A stretch of DNA of 64,000 bases from Pedobacter cryoconitis (GTDB lineage Bacteria; Bacteroidota; Bacteroidia; Sphingobacteriales; Sphingobacteriaceae). The stretch lies in contig NZ_JACHCE010000007.1 of assembly GCF_014200605.1 (NCBI RefSeq), positions 186,001 to 250,000 on the forward strand, in the 5' to 3' direction. Shown piece after piece: positions 41,125 to 50,186 of the stretch (the stretch's first letter is position 1; every line of letters starts with the position of its first letter). A model generated the notes under the pieces. It made no database searches. It was not told the DNA's origin and saw nothing but the letters and a program-made list of their open reading frames with translations. The translations under genes were made by a program, and so were the position numbers.

Positions 41125-42084
41125 TTAATAATCTGCAATAACAGGCTGATCATAATAAGCCATTATTTCAGCTTTGGATGGTGTATTCAGGGGTCTGACT
41201 AAACGCATCCCAATGAATGGTGCTTCGGGGAACCACCAGTTACTCTTTGGAATTTGCGGGTCCAGTTGTTTCCATGCCGGGTCAGAAGCCAGTCTGGCCG
41301 CAGAACGTAAATCCTGTGGGGCATCTTCATAAGAGCCCCCACGGATTACATGTGCATATAATTTAGCCGGAGCGGCCACAGGATTGATTACTGTCTGGTC
41401 TTTCTTCCGGGCATAGAAATCTGCTTCATACTGATCGTAAGTCCATTCTCCAACATTACCATAAAGATCAAACAGACCCCATTTATTTGGTTTCTTCTGG
41501 CCTGCAGGATGTGTTTTACCTCCGCTATTTCCTTTGAACCAGCCATAATCAGCAAGTAATGCAAGGTCATCCCCAAAACTATATTCACCAGTACTTCCCG
41601 CTCTGCAGGCATACTCCCATTCAGCTTCAGTTGGCAGGCGGTAAAATACTCCTGTTCTGGCGTATAACCATTTACAATATTGTATTGCATTGTAATGTGT
41701 CATGGCCAGGGCCGGATGATTTTCCTTACCCATTCCAAAAGTCATATCCAGATAAGGTTTGGTAGGCCTGGTTACCGCATCTACATTTGCAGGTACCGGG
41801 CCGGTACTGTGTGAAGTTTCATAATCCTTATACAAAAACGGTTCATACAGATCCCAGGTAAGCTCATAAGTCCCCATCCAGAAAGCATCCAGTTTCACCC
41901 GGTGCAAAGGCTGTTCATCAGCTTTCCCTTTTTTACTTCCCATCAGGAATTCTCCTGCAGGAATAGCCTGCATCGTAAAACTCAATTTGGTTCCTTCGAT
42001 TTGCTGTGTATAGGATTGCTGCTGCGCAAATGAAAAAAAAGCAGCAATTAACAATGGAACGGTCAGTAGTATTTTAACTTTCAT
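41125..42084 (-). CDS. SUMF1/EgtB-fold lipid- or periplasm-exported protein, without formylglycine-enzyme cysteines
   Basis: 319 aa from the ATG at 42084 (signal peptide MKVKILLTVPLLIAAFFSFAQ); a GTG two codons upstream is less likely. SUMF1 (FGE) fold motifs: IPAGEFLMGS, EQPLHRVKLDAFWMG, LPTEAEWEYACRAG, NKWGLFDLYGNVGEW and VIRGGSYEDAPQDLRSAARL. In true formylglycine-generating enzymes the last motif carries two cysteines, RGGSxxCxxxxC; here it does not. It is therefore a fold relative, not a sulfatase-activating enzyme, and no sulfatase is nearby. Co-transcribed with SusD, overlapping it slightly. Confidence 0.85.
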   Translation of the reverse strand: MKVKILLTVPLLIAAFFSFAQQQSYTQQIEGTKLSFTMQAIPAGEFLMGSKKGKADEQPLHRVKLDAFWMGTYELTWDLYEPFLYKDYETSHSTGPVPANVDAVTRPTKPYLDMTFGMGKENHPALAMTHYNAIQYCKWLYARTGVFYRLPTEAEWEYACRAGSTGEYSFGDDLALLADYGWFKGNSGGKTHPAGQKKPNKWGLFDLYGNVGEWTYDQYEADFYARKKDQTVINPVAAPAKLYAHVIRGGSYEDAPQDLRSAARLASDPAWKQLDPQIPKSNWWFPEAPFIGMRLVRPLNTPSKAEIMAYYDQPVIADY

Positions 42085-42090
42085 GAGCAC

Positions 42091-43977
42091 TTAGTATCCA
42101 GGATTTTGTATCAGTTCTTTGTTCTTAAAAACCTCATCACGTTCAAAAGGTCTGAAATAAACCTTCTCTGCCCATAGACGGTTCTCTTGTGCCGTTTCAG
42201 TTGTCGGCGTATAGGTATAGTCATAAACCGAAGGGTCATAATGATAAGGCTGGGACATAGATTTACCAGATTTAAACTTGCCATTCACCTTAATATAAGT
42301 AGTTTGTCTGCCTAAAGTTTCTTCCGCAATCATCCAGCGGCGGGCATCATGGTAACGCTGTTCTTCATAAACCATTTCTATTCTGCGTTCGTGACGATAA
42401 ATATCCCGCATTTCTGCCTGTGAAGCCATATTAACAGCAGGCATACCCGATCTGAAACGGATTCTGTTCAGCCATAAAACAGCCTGATCTACCTGTCCAA
42501 GTTCAATACTGGCCTCAATATAGTTAAGAACAGCTTCTGTATACCTGAAAAAAGGCCAGGGCACAAATTGCGGCATTGAAGCATCTACAATCGCAGGGTC
42601 CGGATCAATAAATTTTTGGGTATAATAGCCAGTCCAGCTTCCGTTCCAGTTTTCAATAGAACTTCCGCGGGTGTCCAGACCTTTAAAATTAATCACATTG
42701 CTGCCCTGTGTCAGATCATATTCGCCCGTTTGGATCTGATTTGCAGGATCTACATTTCCTGAAACTTTATCACGTGGTTTCCAGCCTGCACCATCATAAA
42801 GTACAGTCGCGTAAAAGCGCGGATCGCGGTTTTGATAAGGGGCAGCTTTCTGAGCAGAATTTGTCCAGCTGAATTTCGTTCCGTCAACCATTTCATAATC
42901 ATCCACCAAAAGGCCTATAGGTGTATTACCTGACCAATTATGATAACCATTAGGTCCGTTAGCTCTGCCATAGCGGTTATCACTGCGGTCAATAAAATAG
43001 CGGGCAAAAATCAATTCTGAATTTGCCGAAGCATCTATTCCCGGAGCCTTGCTTTCGCCACCCATGGCTATACTTTTATAATTGTTTCGGCCATCCTGCG
43101 CAGACACAGGAGCGCTTAAATTCAGCTTATAACCATTGCCTGCATCCATTACAGCTTTAGCTGCATCCTGTGCTAATTTCCAGCGCTGACTGCGGTCACC
43201 AGATACATAACCCAGGTATTCCGGATGCGCATATCCTGAAATAACCCCTGTCTTAGATTTTGACTTTGCAGTATTTGCATCGTGTAAATCGCTGGCTGCA
43301 TAAAGCAGTACCCTCGATTTTAAAGCCATTGCTGCTAATGAAGAAGTTCTTCCCTTTTGAACGCCCTTTCCACTCAGCTCCTTAATTGCATTGTCACAGT
43401 CTTTGATAATAAAATTCACACATTCTTCGTAGGTTGCGCGTTTTGCAGCATAGTCTTCATTCAGTGCATAAACTTTAGTAATCAGGGGTACACTGCCATA
43501 AAAACGAAGCAATTGCTGATAAAAATAAGCTCTTAGGAAATGAGCTTCACCCAACAGCTGATCTTTTACATTCTGGTCACTAATTCCATTATCCGTGCCG
43601 GTTAACTTTTCTATAGTAATATTACAAGAGCGGATACGGTTATACATTTTGCTGTATGCCCAGGTATCATCTACCCAGCCCAGTGTTGTTGGATTAATAA
43701 TACCCGAATTAATCAGATCTATCCCTCTGTTTGGATGTGTAAACAAAGATTCATCCGAAACTGATGACAGCATTTGCTCAGAAAACCCGCCGTTTCCTAA
43801 ACCATTGTAAATTTCGGTTACAAAAGCCTGTGCCAGCGCAGGATCTTTCCAGACCAGTTCTGAAGGAATCTGGGTTGGCGGGTTAACATTAAGGAAGTCT
43901 TTTTTGCATCCGCCAGAAAACGAGGCCGTCAATGCAACTGTAAGTAATATATAGGTATTTCTGAATATAGGTTTCAT
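42091..43977 (-). CDS. SusD/RagB family nutrient-binding outer-membrane lipoprotein
   Basis: 628 aa. Lipobox SGGC with Cys24, followed by KKDFLNVNPPTQIP, the usual SusD start. SusD-like N-terminal TPR-like helices with LLGEAHFLRAYFYQQLLRFYGSVPLI, and a C-terminal region with YIEASIELGQVDQAVLWLNRIRFRSGMP and RHERRIEMVYEEQRYHDARRW, both strong family signatures. It binds a glycan or other nutrient on the cell surface and delivers it to the SusC channel encoded 33 bp upstream. Substrate not deducible. Confidence 0.95.
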   Translation of the reverse strand: MKPIFRNTYILLTVALTASFSGGCKKDFLNVNPPTQIPSELVWKDPALAQAFVTEIYNGLGNGGFSEQMLSSVSDESLFTHPNRGIDLINSGIINPTTLGWVDDTWAYSKMYNRIRSCNITIEKLTGTDNGISDQNVKDQLLGEAHFLRAYFYQQLLRFYGSVPLITKVYALNEDYAAKRATYEECVNFIIKDCDNAIKELSGKGVQKGRTSSLAAMALKSRVLLYAASDLHDANTAKSKSKTGVISGYAHPEYLGYVSGDRSQRWKLAQDAAKAVMDAGNGYKLNLSAPVSAQDGRNNYKSIAMGGESKAPGIDASANSELIFARYFIDRSDNRYGRANGPNGYHNWSGNTPIGLLVDDYEMVDGTKFSWTNSAQKAAPYQNRDPRFYATVLYDGAGWKPRDKVSGNVDPANQIQTGEYDLTQGSNVINFKGLDTRGSSIENWNGSWTGYYTQKFIDPDPAIVDASMPQFVPWPFFRYTEAVLNYIEASIELGQVDQAVLWLNRIRFRSGMPAVNMASQAEMRDIYRHERRIEMVYEEQRYHDARRWMIAEETLGRQTTYIKVNGKFKSGKSMSQPYHYDPSVYDYTYTPTTETAQENRLWAEKVYFRPFERDEVFKNKELIQNPGY

Positions 43978-44010
43978 ATGAAATATTTATAATGTCTATA
44001 GATAATGAGC

Positions 44011-47000
44011 TTAGAAAGTAACTTTAACACCCATATTGATAACTCTCGCCTGCGGATAATACTGCGCACTGGAATTGGTCGATTCCGGGTCCCAGATACC
44101 AATTTTATCCAGCGTAATCAGATTTAAACCGTTCGTATAAACCCTTAAGGCGCCGATGCCAAGTTTTTTAGACAATTCACCGGGCAGCGTATAACCAATT
44201 TCTATATTTTTCAATCTGACATAGTTATTGCTGCGCAGCCAGTAGGTATTACGTCCGGCGTTGTTAAAATCCGTATAATACGTTTTACCCCGATTAGACA
44301 AGCGTGGAAATTCACTGCTTGGGTTCTCAATAGTCCAGCGGTTGTTATAAGACCATTCCAGGAAATTACCTATATCACCCGATTCCGTAAGCCCTACAAT
44401 CTGCACACCTCCCGAAGCCCCCTGGATCAGTGCAGAAAAGTCCCAGTTTTTATATTGCAGGCTCAGGTTTATCCCTCCCGTAAAAGTAGGCGTACTTGTC
44501 TTATCAGATCTGATCCGGTCATTACCGTCAATTTTACCATCCCCATTGACATCTCTGAATTTCATATCACCTGGCTGCAGGTTATTGGTTAATGCACTAT
44601 AATTAACCTTATTTGCATTGATCTCTGCCTGATCCTTAAATACTCCTATATATTCATAAATTAAGTCTGTACCTGTTGGCATACCCGTAGATTGCTGCCA
44701 TGAAGGTGCTCCCGGAGTTTCATCCCAGAAAATGATCTTATTTTTAGAATATCCGCCATTTACACTAATCCCATAACCCAATTCCCCGGCGCGGTCATTA
44801 TAACTCAGTTTAAATTCAAACCCTTTGTTATTTACCTTTCCCAGGTTAACCGGAGGCAATTTGTCAGTAATACCTGAACTTCCAGGAATAGAACTTCCTC
44901 TGCTGATCAGGATTTTAGTCCGTTTATTATAGAAATAATCAAATTCAAAACTTAACCTGTTATTCAGAAAAGAGGCATCCAGACCAATATTTGCATTATT
45001 AGCTACTTCCCATCCAAAATCTAAATTAGGAACACGGTTTTCTGCTAGCGTCTGACTATACTGATTGTTGATGATGTAATTTCCAAAACCCATCGTACTT
45101 AAATACTGGTATTCTGCAAGGGCATCGCCAAAATAAGCCTCTGCTCCCATCTGTCCCCACGAAGCTCTTATTTTCAGGTTATTAATGAACTTCACATTGT
45201 CTTTAAAAAACGATTCTTCTGAAACGCGCCATCCTGCTGAAACACCAGGGAAAAAGCCAAAGCGTCTGTCTTCAGGGAAAATATAAGATCCATCCACCCG
45301 CCATAAAAACTCAGCAAGATATTTCTCTTTATAATTGTAACCTGCTCTTCCAAAATAACTTAAGCGTGCTCTGTTGAACAGATTATTAGGGCCGTCTGTT
45401 GGATTACCAACTGTTTGTTCCCTGTCACTTCCTGCAACCAATTGCTGCAATGCTGTTGAGAGGAAATATCTGCGGGTAGCATTAAAACCATCATTGTTAA
45501 CTTTTTCTCTGGTTACCCCAGCCATCAGGTTAAAAGTATGGTCTCCTATCTTTTTATCATAATTAGCCATACCCATCAGGTTGATAGCAAGTTGTGCTCC
45601 TGCAGTTTCAGATAAACTGGCATCCGTACGTTCAGAACGTACAGTTCCGGTTAATAAAGGAGTTACCCCATCAGCTTCAAAAGATTTCTTGTCCCAAAAA
45701 TAAAGTGTCCAGGGTGTTTGCCATCTTTTCTGTCTTCCTGCAAACTTATCAATAGAAGCCGTACCCGTAATTTTCAATCCCTCAACACCTGGCACCTTGA
45801 TGTCAATTTTACCAGTAGACTGAAAATAATCACGCTGATCTCTGTTATAGCCAGTTTGATCTGTAGTCACCAGATAAGGATTATAACCAAACTCAATATC
45901 TGGTCCTGGCAGTCCGTTTGGCCATACTGCCTGTTCTGTAGGTTTACCACGCATCAGCATTCTGAAAATATCACCCGCACCAACTGTCGAGTAATTGCGT
46001 GCTTCTTCACGGCCGGTAATCCCTAAAGTCAAGGTCACATATTTACTCACTGCTGCTTCCAGGTTAATCCTCAAATCATATTGTTTATAGCCTGTAGCCG
46101 ATTTTTTATAATATCCGTCCTGATCTAAATAACCTAAAGAGATCAGATATTTAATATTCTCCGCTCCTCCTGTGAGCTGTAAATTGTGTCTTTGCTGTGG
46201 AGACCATGTTTTTAAAGTCGTTTTGAACCAATCTGTATTTGGATAACGCAGCGGATCAGAACCATCCCTGAATTTCTGCATTTCTTCGGGGCGATAAAAA
46301 GCAGTGACTGTATTTCCATTATCTGGTCTTTTATAAATACCTGTCTCCTTGAATGCCTGTGAGGCAGCTGCCCATTGATCAGCAGGCAGATCAGAACTAA
46401 ATATGTTCAGCTCATTCAAGATCTCTGCATACTGCGTTGAATTAGCCATTTTAGGCGTTCTTGTCGGTTGCTGCAGGCCATAACTAAAATCATAGGAAAG
46501 CTGAGGTTTACCTGATTTACCCTGCTTGGTCGTAATTAAAATAACACCATTGGCTGCGCGCGATCCATATATAGCCGCAGAAGCGTCCTTTAAGACAGAA
46601 ATACTTTCTACATCATTCGGATTGATACGCTCCAGACCACCGGCCCTGTTTGGAACCCCGTCAATCACAATCAGTGCATCGTTATTTCCTAATGAATTTA
46701 CCCCGCGGATACGGATTGTTGAACCATCTGCACCCGGTTCGCCGCTTGCCTGTAAAGCAGTTACCCCAGGTAAACGCCCTGCCAGGGAATTGGAAAGATT
46801 GGCTGTGGGTGTTTTTGCCAGTTCAGAACCTTTAACTGATGTTACCGCCCCGGAAACTACGGCTTTCTTTTGTGTACCATAACCAACAACAACAATTTCT
46901 GTAAGTGCCTGGCTGTTCTCCTGTAGTTTTACATTAATTACAGGGCGGTTACTGACTGCGATTTCCTGGCTGTTATAGCCCAGATAAGAAAAAATAAGTG

Positions 47001-47523
47001 TCCCATTTCCAGGAACTTTGATTGAATATTTTCCTGAAGGATCTGTCGTTGTAGCTGCGGCAGATTCCTTTAGTTTAATACTAACCCCGGGTATGCCCGA
47101 TCCTTTCTCGTCTGTGACCGTACCTCTGACTAATATATCAGCTACAGCTCCATTTTTAGGTCTGATGACCACCAGGTCATCATCCATCGCCTGAAACTTC
47201 AGGTCAGTACCTTTTAAAAATGAAGTCAGTGCATCGAAGACCAGAATGTCCTTTTGCATCAGGGTGATCTCCTTATTAAGCGGAAGGTCATCTTCGCTGT
47301 ATAACAGACGAAAATTCCCTTTATTCTCCAGAATAACCAAAGCGTCCTTTAGTTTTACCTTCCGGATATTTAAATCAATCTTTTTGTTCTGAGAGTAACT
47401 GCTGGCAGATACCTGGAAACAAAAAACGAAAGATAAAACGAAGATCCAGTTTAACATTAATAATAGTTTTTTTTTGGAAAAATGGACGCATAGAACTTTA
47501 TTGCACAGTTCTTTTTTTTTCAT
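44011..47523 (-). CDS. SusC/RagA family TonB-linked outer-membrane transporter with STN domain
   Basis: 1170 aa. Long signal region ending SVSASSYS-like, then an STN (secretin/TonB) domain at about 48-120 (KDALVILENKGNFRLLYSEDDLPL), typical of transporters controlled by FecR anti-sigma factors. A carboxypeptidase-regulatory-like domain (about 133-205) precedes the plug with VVVGYGTQKKAVVSGAV, GVPNRAGGLERINPNDVESISVLKDASAAAIYG-type motifs, and the large barrel ends ARVINMGVKVTF. Two runs of nine A near codons 2-5 and about 17-20 are slippage-prone. It has its own promoter (47538-47575) after a hairpin. Confidence 0.95.
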   Translation of the reverse strand: MKKKELCNKVLCVHFSKKKLLLMLNWIFVLSFVFCFQVSASSYSQNKKIDLNIRKVKLKDALVILENKGNFRLLYSEDDLPLNKEITLMQKDILVFDALTSFLKGTDLKFQAMDDDLVVIRPKNGAVADILVRGTVTDEKGSGIPGVSIKLKESAAATTTDPSGKYSIKVPGNGTLIFSYLGYNSQEIAVSNRPVINVKLQENSQALTEIVVVGYGTQKKAVVSGAVTSVKGSELAKTPTANLSNSLAGRLPGVTALQASGEPGADGSTIRIRGVNSLGNNDALIVIDGVPNRAGGLERINPNDVESISVLKDASAAIYGSRAANGVILITTKQGKSGKPQLSYDFSYGLQQPTRTPKMANSTQYAEILNELNIFSSDLPADQWAAASQAFKETGIYKRPDNGNTVTAFYRPEEMQKFRDGSDPLRYPNTDWFKTTLKTWSPQQRHNLQLTGGAENIKYLISLGYLDQDGYYKKSATGYKQYDLRINLEAAVSKYVTLTLGITGREEARNYSTVGAGDIFRMLMRGKPTEQAVWPNGLPGPDIEFGYNPYLVTTDQTGYNRDQRDYFQSTGKIDIKVPGVEGLKITGTASIDKFAGRQKRWQTPWTLYFWDKKSFEADGVTPLLTGTVRSERTDASLSETAGAQLAINLMGMANYDKKIGDHTFNLMAGVTREKVNNDGFNATRRYFLSTALQQLVAGSDREQTVGNPTDGPNNLFNRARLSYFGRAGYNYKEKYLAEFLWRVDGSYIFPEDRRFGFFPGVSAGWRVSEESFFKDNVKFINNLKIRASWGQMGAEAYFGDALAEYQYLSTMGFGNYIINNQYSQTLAENRVPNLDFGWEVANNANIGLDASFLNNRLSFEFDYFYNKRTKILISRGSSIPGSSGITDKLPPVNLGKVNNKGFEFKLSYNDRAGELGYGISVNGGYSKNKIIFWDETPGAPSWQQSTGMPTGTDLIYEYIGVFKDQAEINANKVNYSALTNNLQPGDMKFRDVNGDGKIDGNDRIRSDKTSTPTFTGGINLSLQYKNWDFSALIQGASGGVQIVGLTESGDIGNFLEWSYNNRWTIENPSSEFPRLSNRGKTYYTDFNNAGRNTYWLRSNNYVRLKNIEIGYTLPGELSKKLGIGALRVYTNGLNLITLDKIGIWDPESTNSSAQYYPQARVINMGVKVTF

Positions 47524-47537
47524 AGATTTGTGAATTT

Positions 47538-47575
47538 CAAAGTTAAAAATCTGATAAACTGTAGTATTACACTAC
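47538..47575 (-). promoter_or_regulatory. susC promoter with dyad
   Basis: On the minus strand, TAACTTTG (47538-47545) matches TAnnTTTG and lies 15 bp ahead of the SusC ATG, giving a very short leader. A GTAGT/ACTAC dyad lies upstream at 47561-47565/47571-47575, where a -33 or ECF-type -35 region would sit. Confidence 0.5.
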
Positions 47576-47589
47576 GGACTGGAAGGTTG

Positions 47590-47625
47590 AAAAGGGAGGG
47601 AATGTTGGCGCATTTACTCCCTTTT
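47590..47625 (-). terminator. Hairpin between fecR and susC
   Basis: AAAAGGGAG (47590-47598) and CTCCCTTTT (47617-47625) with an inner AATG/CATT pairing in the loop. It follows the FecR stop codon, and T-runs flank it in both directions. It could limit read-through from fecR into the SusCD operon. Confidence 0.72.
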
Positions 47626-47626
47626 T

Positions 47627-48679
47627 TTAGTAGATGATCACGTCATGCGCTTTAAGATTAAAAGTGAAGGGTTTAATTAACTGCATTGCCGTCAAAGCTT
47701 CTTTAATATTCTCATTTTTAAAGACTCCTGTAAAACGATAAGATTTTGCTTTCTCTGAATTAAGGTGTACCCTGATATTAAACCAGCGTTCCATTCTTGG
47801 TTTTAAATCTTCGAATGTTTCATTATGAAATACCAGCGTATTATTTTTCCAGGATACTTCTTCGATATATTCATAATTACCAATTCTGACAGGAACAATA
47901 TGTTCTATCATTAAGGACATGTCCTGTTCGTCCATTTTCATCACCCCTTGCTTATCGTCGTCCAGCACAAATTTCTCTAAAGGATTTAAGATGATTTTTT
48001 GTGAAGAATTCTTATTGACCGAAAGCTCAATAGAGCCGCGTAATAAAGTAGCCACAGATTTCTCATCCACAGGATAAGCCTTAACATTAAATGCAGTGCC
48101 CAGTACTTTGATGGAGATTTTGTCTGTACGTACAATAAAAGGATGTGATTGACGGTGCGCTACATCAAAAAAGGCTTCACCGGTTAAGTGTACAACACGC
48201 ACATCTTTATGGTTAATAGCTGTATTATAAGATAGTTTGCTGTCTGCATTGAGCCATACGACAGTCCCATCTGGAAGTTTTACGTTTTTACGTACGCCTT
48301 TGCCCGCAATAATCTGCGTATTAAATACCTCATTATCTTTATGGCCTAAATAAAATATCCCTATAAAGAACAGGATACATAAAGCCAGCAGGGCTCCTGA
48401 CAGTTTTTTATACTGGCTGAGGACAGGAACAGGATTCTCTTGTTCGGGGGTAACCAGTTCATCATAAAATTTAAGCTTGTGACATTGATAAATACGATCT
48501 ATATCCGGGCAGCTATCGGGTCCCTCGTCACTATTTAACCAGATTTGCTGGAGTACTTCATCATAATAAACAGCATCAGGGAAGCTATTAATCAGCTCAG
48601 TCAGCTCCTCCAACTCGCGTTGGGTAGCCTCACCAGCCATTTTACGAGCTAATAGTTCTATAATTCTGCTTCTTTTCAT
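47627..48679 (-). CDS. FecR-family anti-sigma factor
   Basis: 350 aa. N-terminal cytoplasmic segment with the DUF4880-like helix (IIELLARKMAGEATQRELEEL), one TM segment at about 93-115 (LSGALLALCILFFIGIFYLG), then the periplasmic FecR domain (about 125-265) with LPDGTVVWLNADSKLSY, HLTGEAFFDVAHRQSHPFIVRT and VLGTAFNVKAYP. C-terminal DUF4974 region ends FTFNLKAHDVIIY. It senses the STN domain of the SusC transporter and holds or releases the ECF sigma encoded upstream. Confidence 0.94.
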   Translation of the reverse strand: MKRSRIIELLARKMAGEATQRELEELTELINSFPDAVYYDEVLQQIWLNSDEGPDSCPDIDRIYQCHKLKFYDELVTPEQENPVPVLSQYKKLSGALLALCILFFIGIFYLGHKDNEVFNTQIIAGKGVRKNVKLPDGTVVWLNADSKLSYNTAINHKDVRVVHLTGEAFFDVAHRQSHPFIVRTDKISIKVLGTAFNVKAYPVDEKSVATLLRGSIELSVNKNSSQKIILNPLEKFVLDDDKQGVMKMDEQDMSLMIEHIVPVRIGNYEYIEEVSWKNNTLVFHNETFEDLKPRMERWFNIRVHLNSEKAKSYRFTGVFKNENIKEALTAMQLIKPFTFNLKAHDVIIY

Positions 48680-48774
48680 AAAGACCGCCTTAAGCGTTTA
48701 TATTGGTTAGTGTATATAGGACAATATATATCCGCAAACTCCCTAGTCCATTATGAAATAAAAAAAATAAAGAT

Positions 48775-49341
48775 TTACATCAGGTTAAATTCGACCTTAA
48801 GAACTGCTGTAAGTTTTTTTACCGCAGTGACCAGATGAGCGTCCACGGTCTTGGTAGAAATGTTCAGGATATCGGCAGTTTGTTTATAGCTCAATCCATC
48901 TTCTTTAATGAGTTTAAAGACTAATTTACAGCGATTTGGCAGCGATTCTGTAGCCTGTTCCAGTTTCTTTTTCAGCTCATCATTGATTAAGATCTGCTCT
49001 GGGTTCAGGGTGTCCAGTACAATCTGGACTTCAATATCTTCTAAAAAAATCAGCTCTTTTCTGGCGTGTTTATTTAAAGAATTTAAGCAAAGGTTACGTG
49101 CAATTACAAATGCATAAACTTTAATATTTTGTACTTCGGGTAATTTTTTTCTGTTTTTCCACAGGGTAATCATCACATCGTTTGCAACCTCTTCGGCTAG
49201 TTCCCTTGACTTTAATAAACAATTGCAAAAACGATACAAAGCAGGAAATAAGCTCTTAAAAAGCTTTTCATAGGCATTTTCACTGTCGTATAGAGCTATA
49301 TCACAAATCAGGCTGGTTAAGTCTGGAGAAGGTTTAGGCAT
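48775..49341 (-). CDS. ECF RNA polymerase sigma factor (sigma-70 family)
   Basis: 188 aa. Region 2 covers YEKLFKSLFPALYRFCNCLLKSRELAEEVANDVMITLWKNR (about 24-64). Region 4 covers LPNRCKLVFKLIKEDGLSYKQTADILNISTKTVDAHLVTAVKKL (about 134-178). Region 2.4 has YAFVIARNLCLNSLNKH. Length is normal. With FecR (95-bp gap, same strand) and SusC it forms a cell-surface-signalling cascade expected to drive the SusCD operon. Confidence 0.94.
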   Translation of the reverse strand: MPKPSPDLTSLICDIALYDSENAYEKLFKSLFPALYRFCNCLLKSRELAEEVANDVMITLWKNRKKLPEVQNIKVYAFVIARNLCLNSLNKHARKELIFLEDIEVQIVLDTLNPEQILINDELKKKLEQATESLPNRCKLVFKLIKEDGLSYKQTADILNISTKTVDAHLVTAVKKLTAVLKVEFNLM

Positions 49342-49497
49342 CAGGATATATTTGGTTAATTCAAATTTAACAATTTAACCATACCATCCAAATCTCAATT
49401 CCAAACAACAAAGCCTTATTGCCGGAAATAAAAACTGACTCGTTTTGCTTAATAGCCTGTAAGCTGTAAAAACTTAAAATTTCTTAAGGGCACAAAA

Positions 49498-50016
49498 TTA
49501 ATTATAGCAAGGCTCAGTAAACTCTTTTTGCTTTGTGTTTTGATCCTTTCTTTGCTGGATACATTCAAAATAATAGAAAAACATAGCCTTTACATCCTGG
49601 CTCAGCGGTTGTGTACCATTAATCCATGAAGATAAATTGAGTTTGTCAATTCCTGTATCCTTATGGATATCTTTAAGGGTAGCCCCCAGATTCAGCATTT
49701 TATCACTGATCCATTCGGGCTCCACATCATCTACCACAGCAGGTGTATAAGCGATAGGATGAACAGTAACCGGTAAATTCAGAAATCTTCCAAAAAGATC
49801 CTGAGTCAATGAAATGAGCATGGGTATTTCGGCATGATTTCCAGAGTTGCATTTCCACTGACGGGTTTTAACCTTTAATGCAGATGATTTGGCGGTAATT
49901 ATTTCAAAGCTAATATTAAGCTGGTTCAAATATTGTTTAGCACTTTCTTCCAATCTCAACAGATCAATATGCCTTACAATTCCCACTAACTTATAAATAT
50001 TCTTAATTATCTCCAT
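49498..50016 (-). CDS. Hypothetical protein with C-terminal helix-turn-helix-like region
   Basis: 172 aa, no signal peptide or TM. The first ~100 residues have alternating strands and helices with a CNSGNHAE patch, and no recognised domain. The C-terminal part (about 103-152) reads like an XRE-type HTH: ISDKMLNLGATLKDIHKDTGIDKLNLSSWINGTQPLSQDVKAMFFYYF. Single gene between the ECF sigma (157-bp gap, same strand) and an MFS gene on the same strand. It may be a small DNA-binding regulator; function unknown. Confidence 0.55.
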   Translation of the reverse strand: MEIIKNIYKLVGIVRHIDLLRLEESAKQYLNQLNISFEIITAKSSALKVKTRQWKCNSGNHAEIPMLISLTQDLFGRFLNLPVTVHPIAYTPAVVDDVEPEWISDKMLNLGATLKDIHKDTGIDKLNLSSWINGTQPLSQDVKAMFFYYFECIQQRKDQNTKQKEFTEPCYN

Positions 50017-50186
50017 CTCTTATAATTCGCAAAGGGATTTTAGCCCCTCCTCCCACCGTTAACTATTTTTATTATTTGTTAATGGCAAACTACTTTAATT
50101 TTCTCATTTTAGCAAGCATAAAACCGCGCACATTTGATTAACAAATGCATCATCTATTTGTTCTGTAGTTTCTTCAAAAAAAATAA

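Noticed and set aside
41125..42084. Formylglycine-generating enzyme call
   Set aside because: The fold is right but the catalytic cysteines are missing and no sulfatase is nearby.
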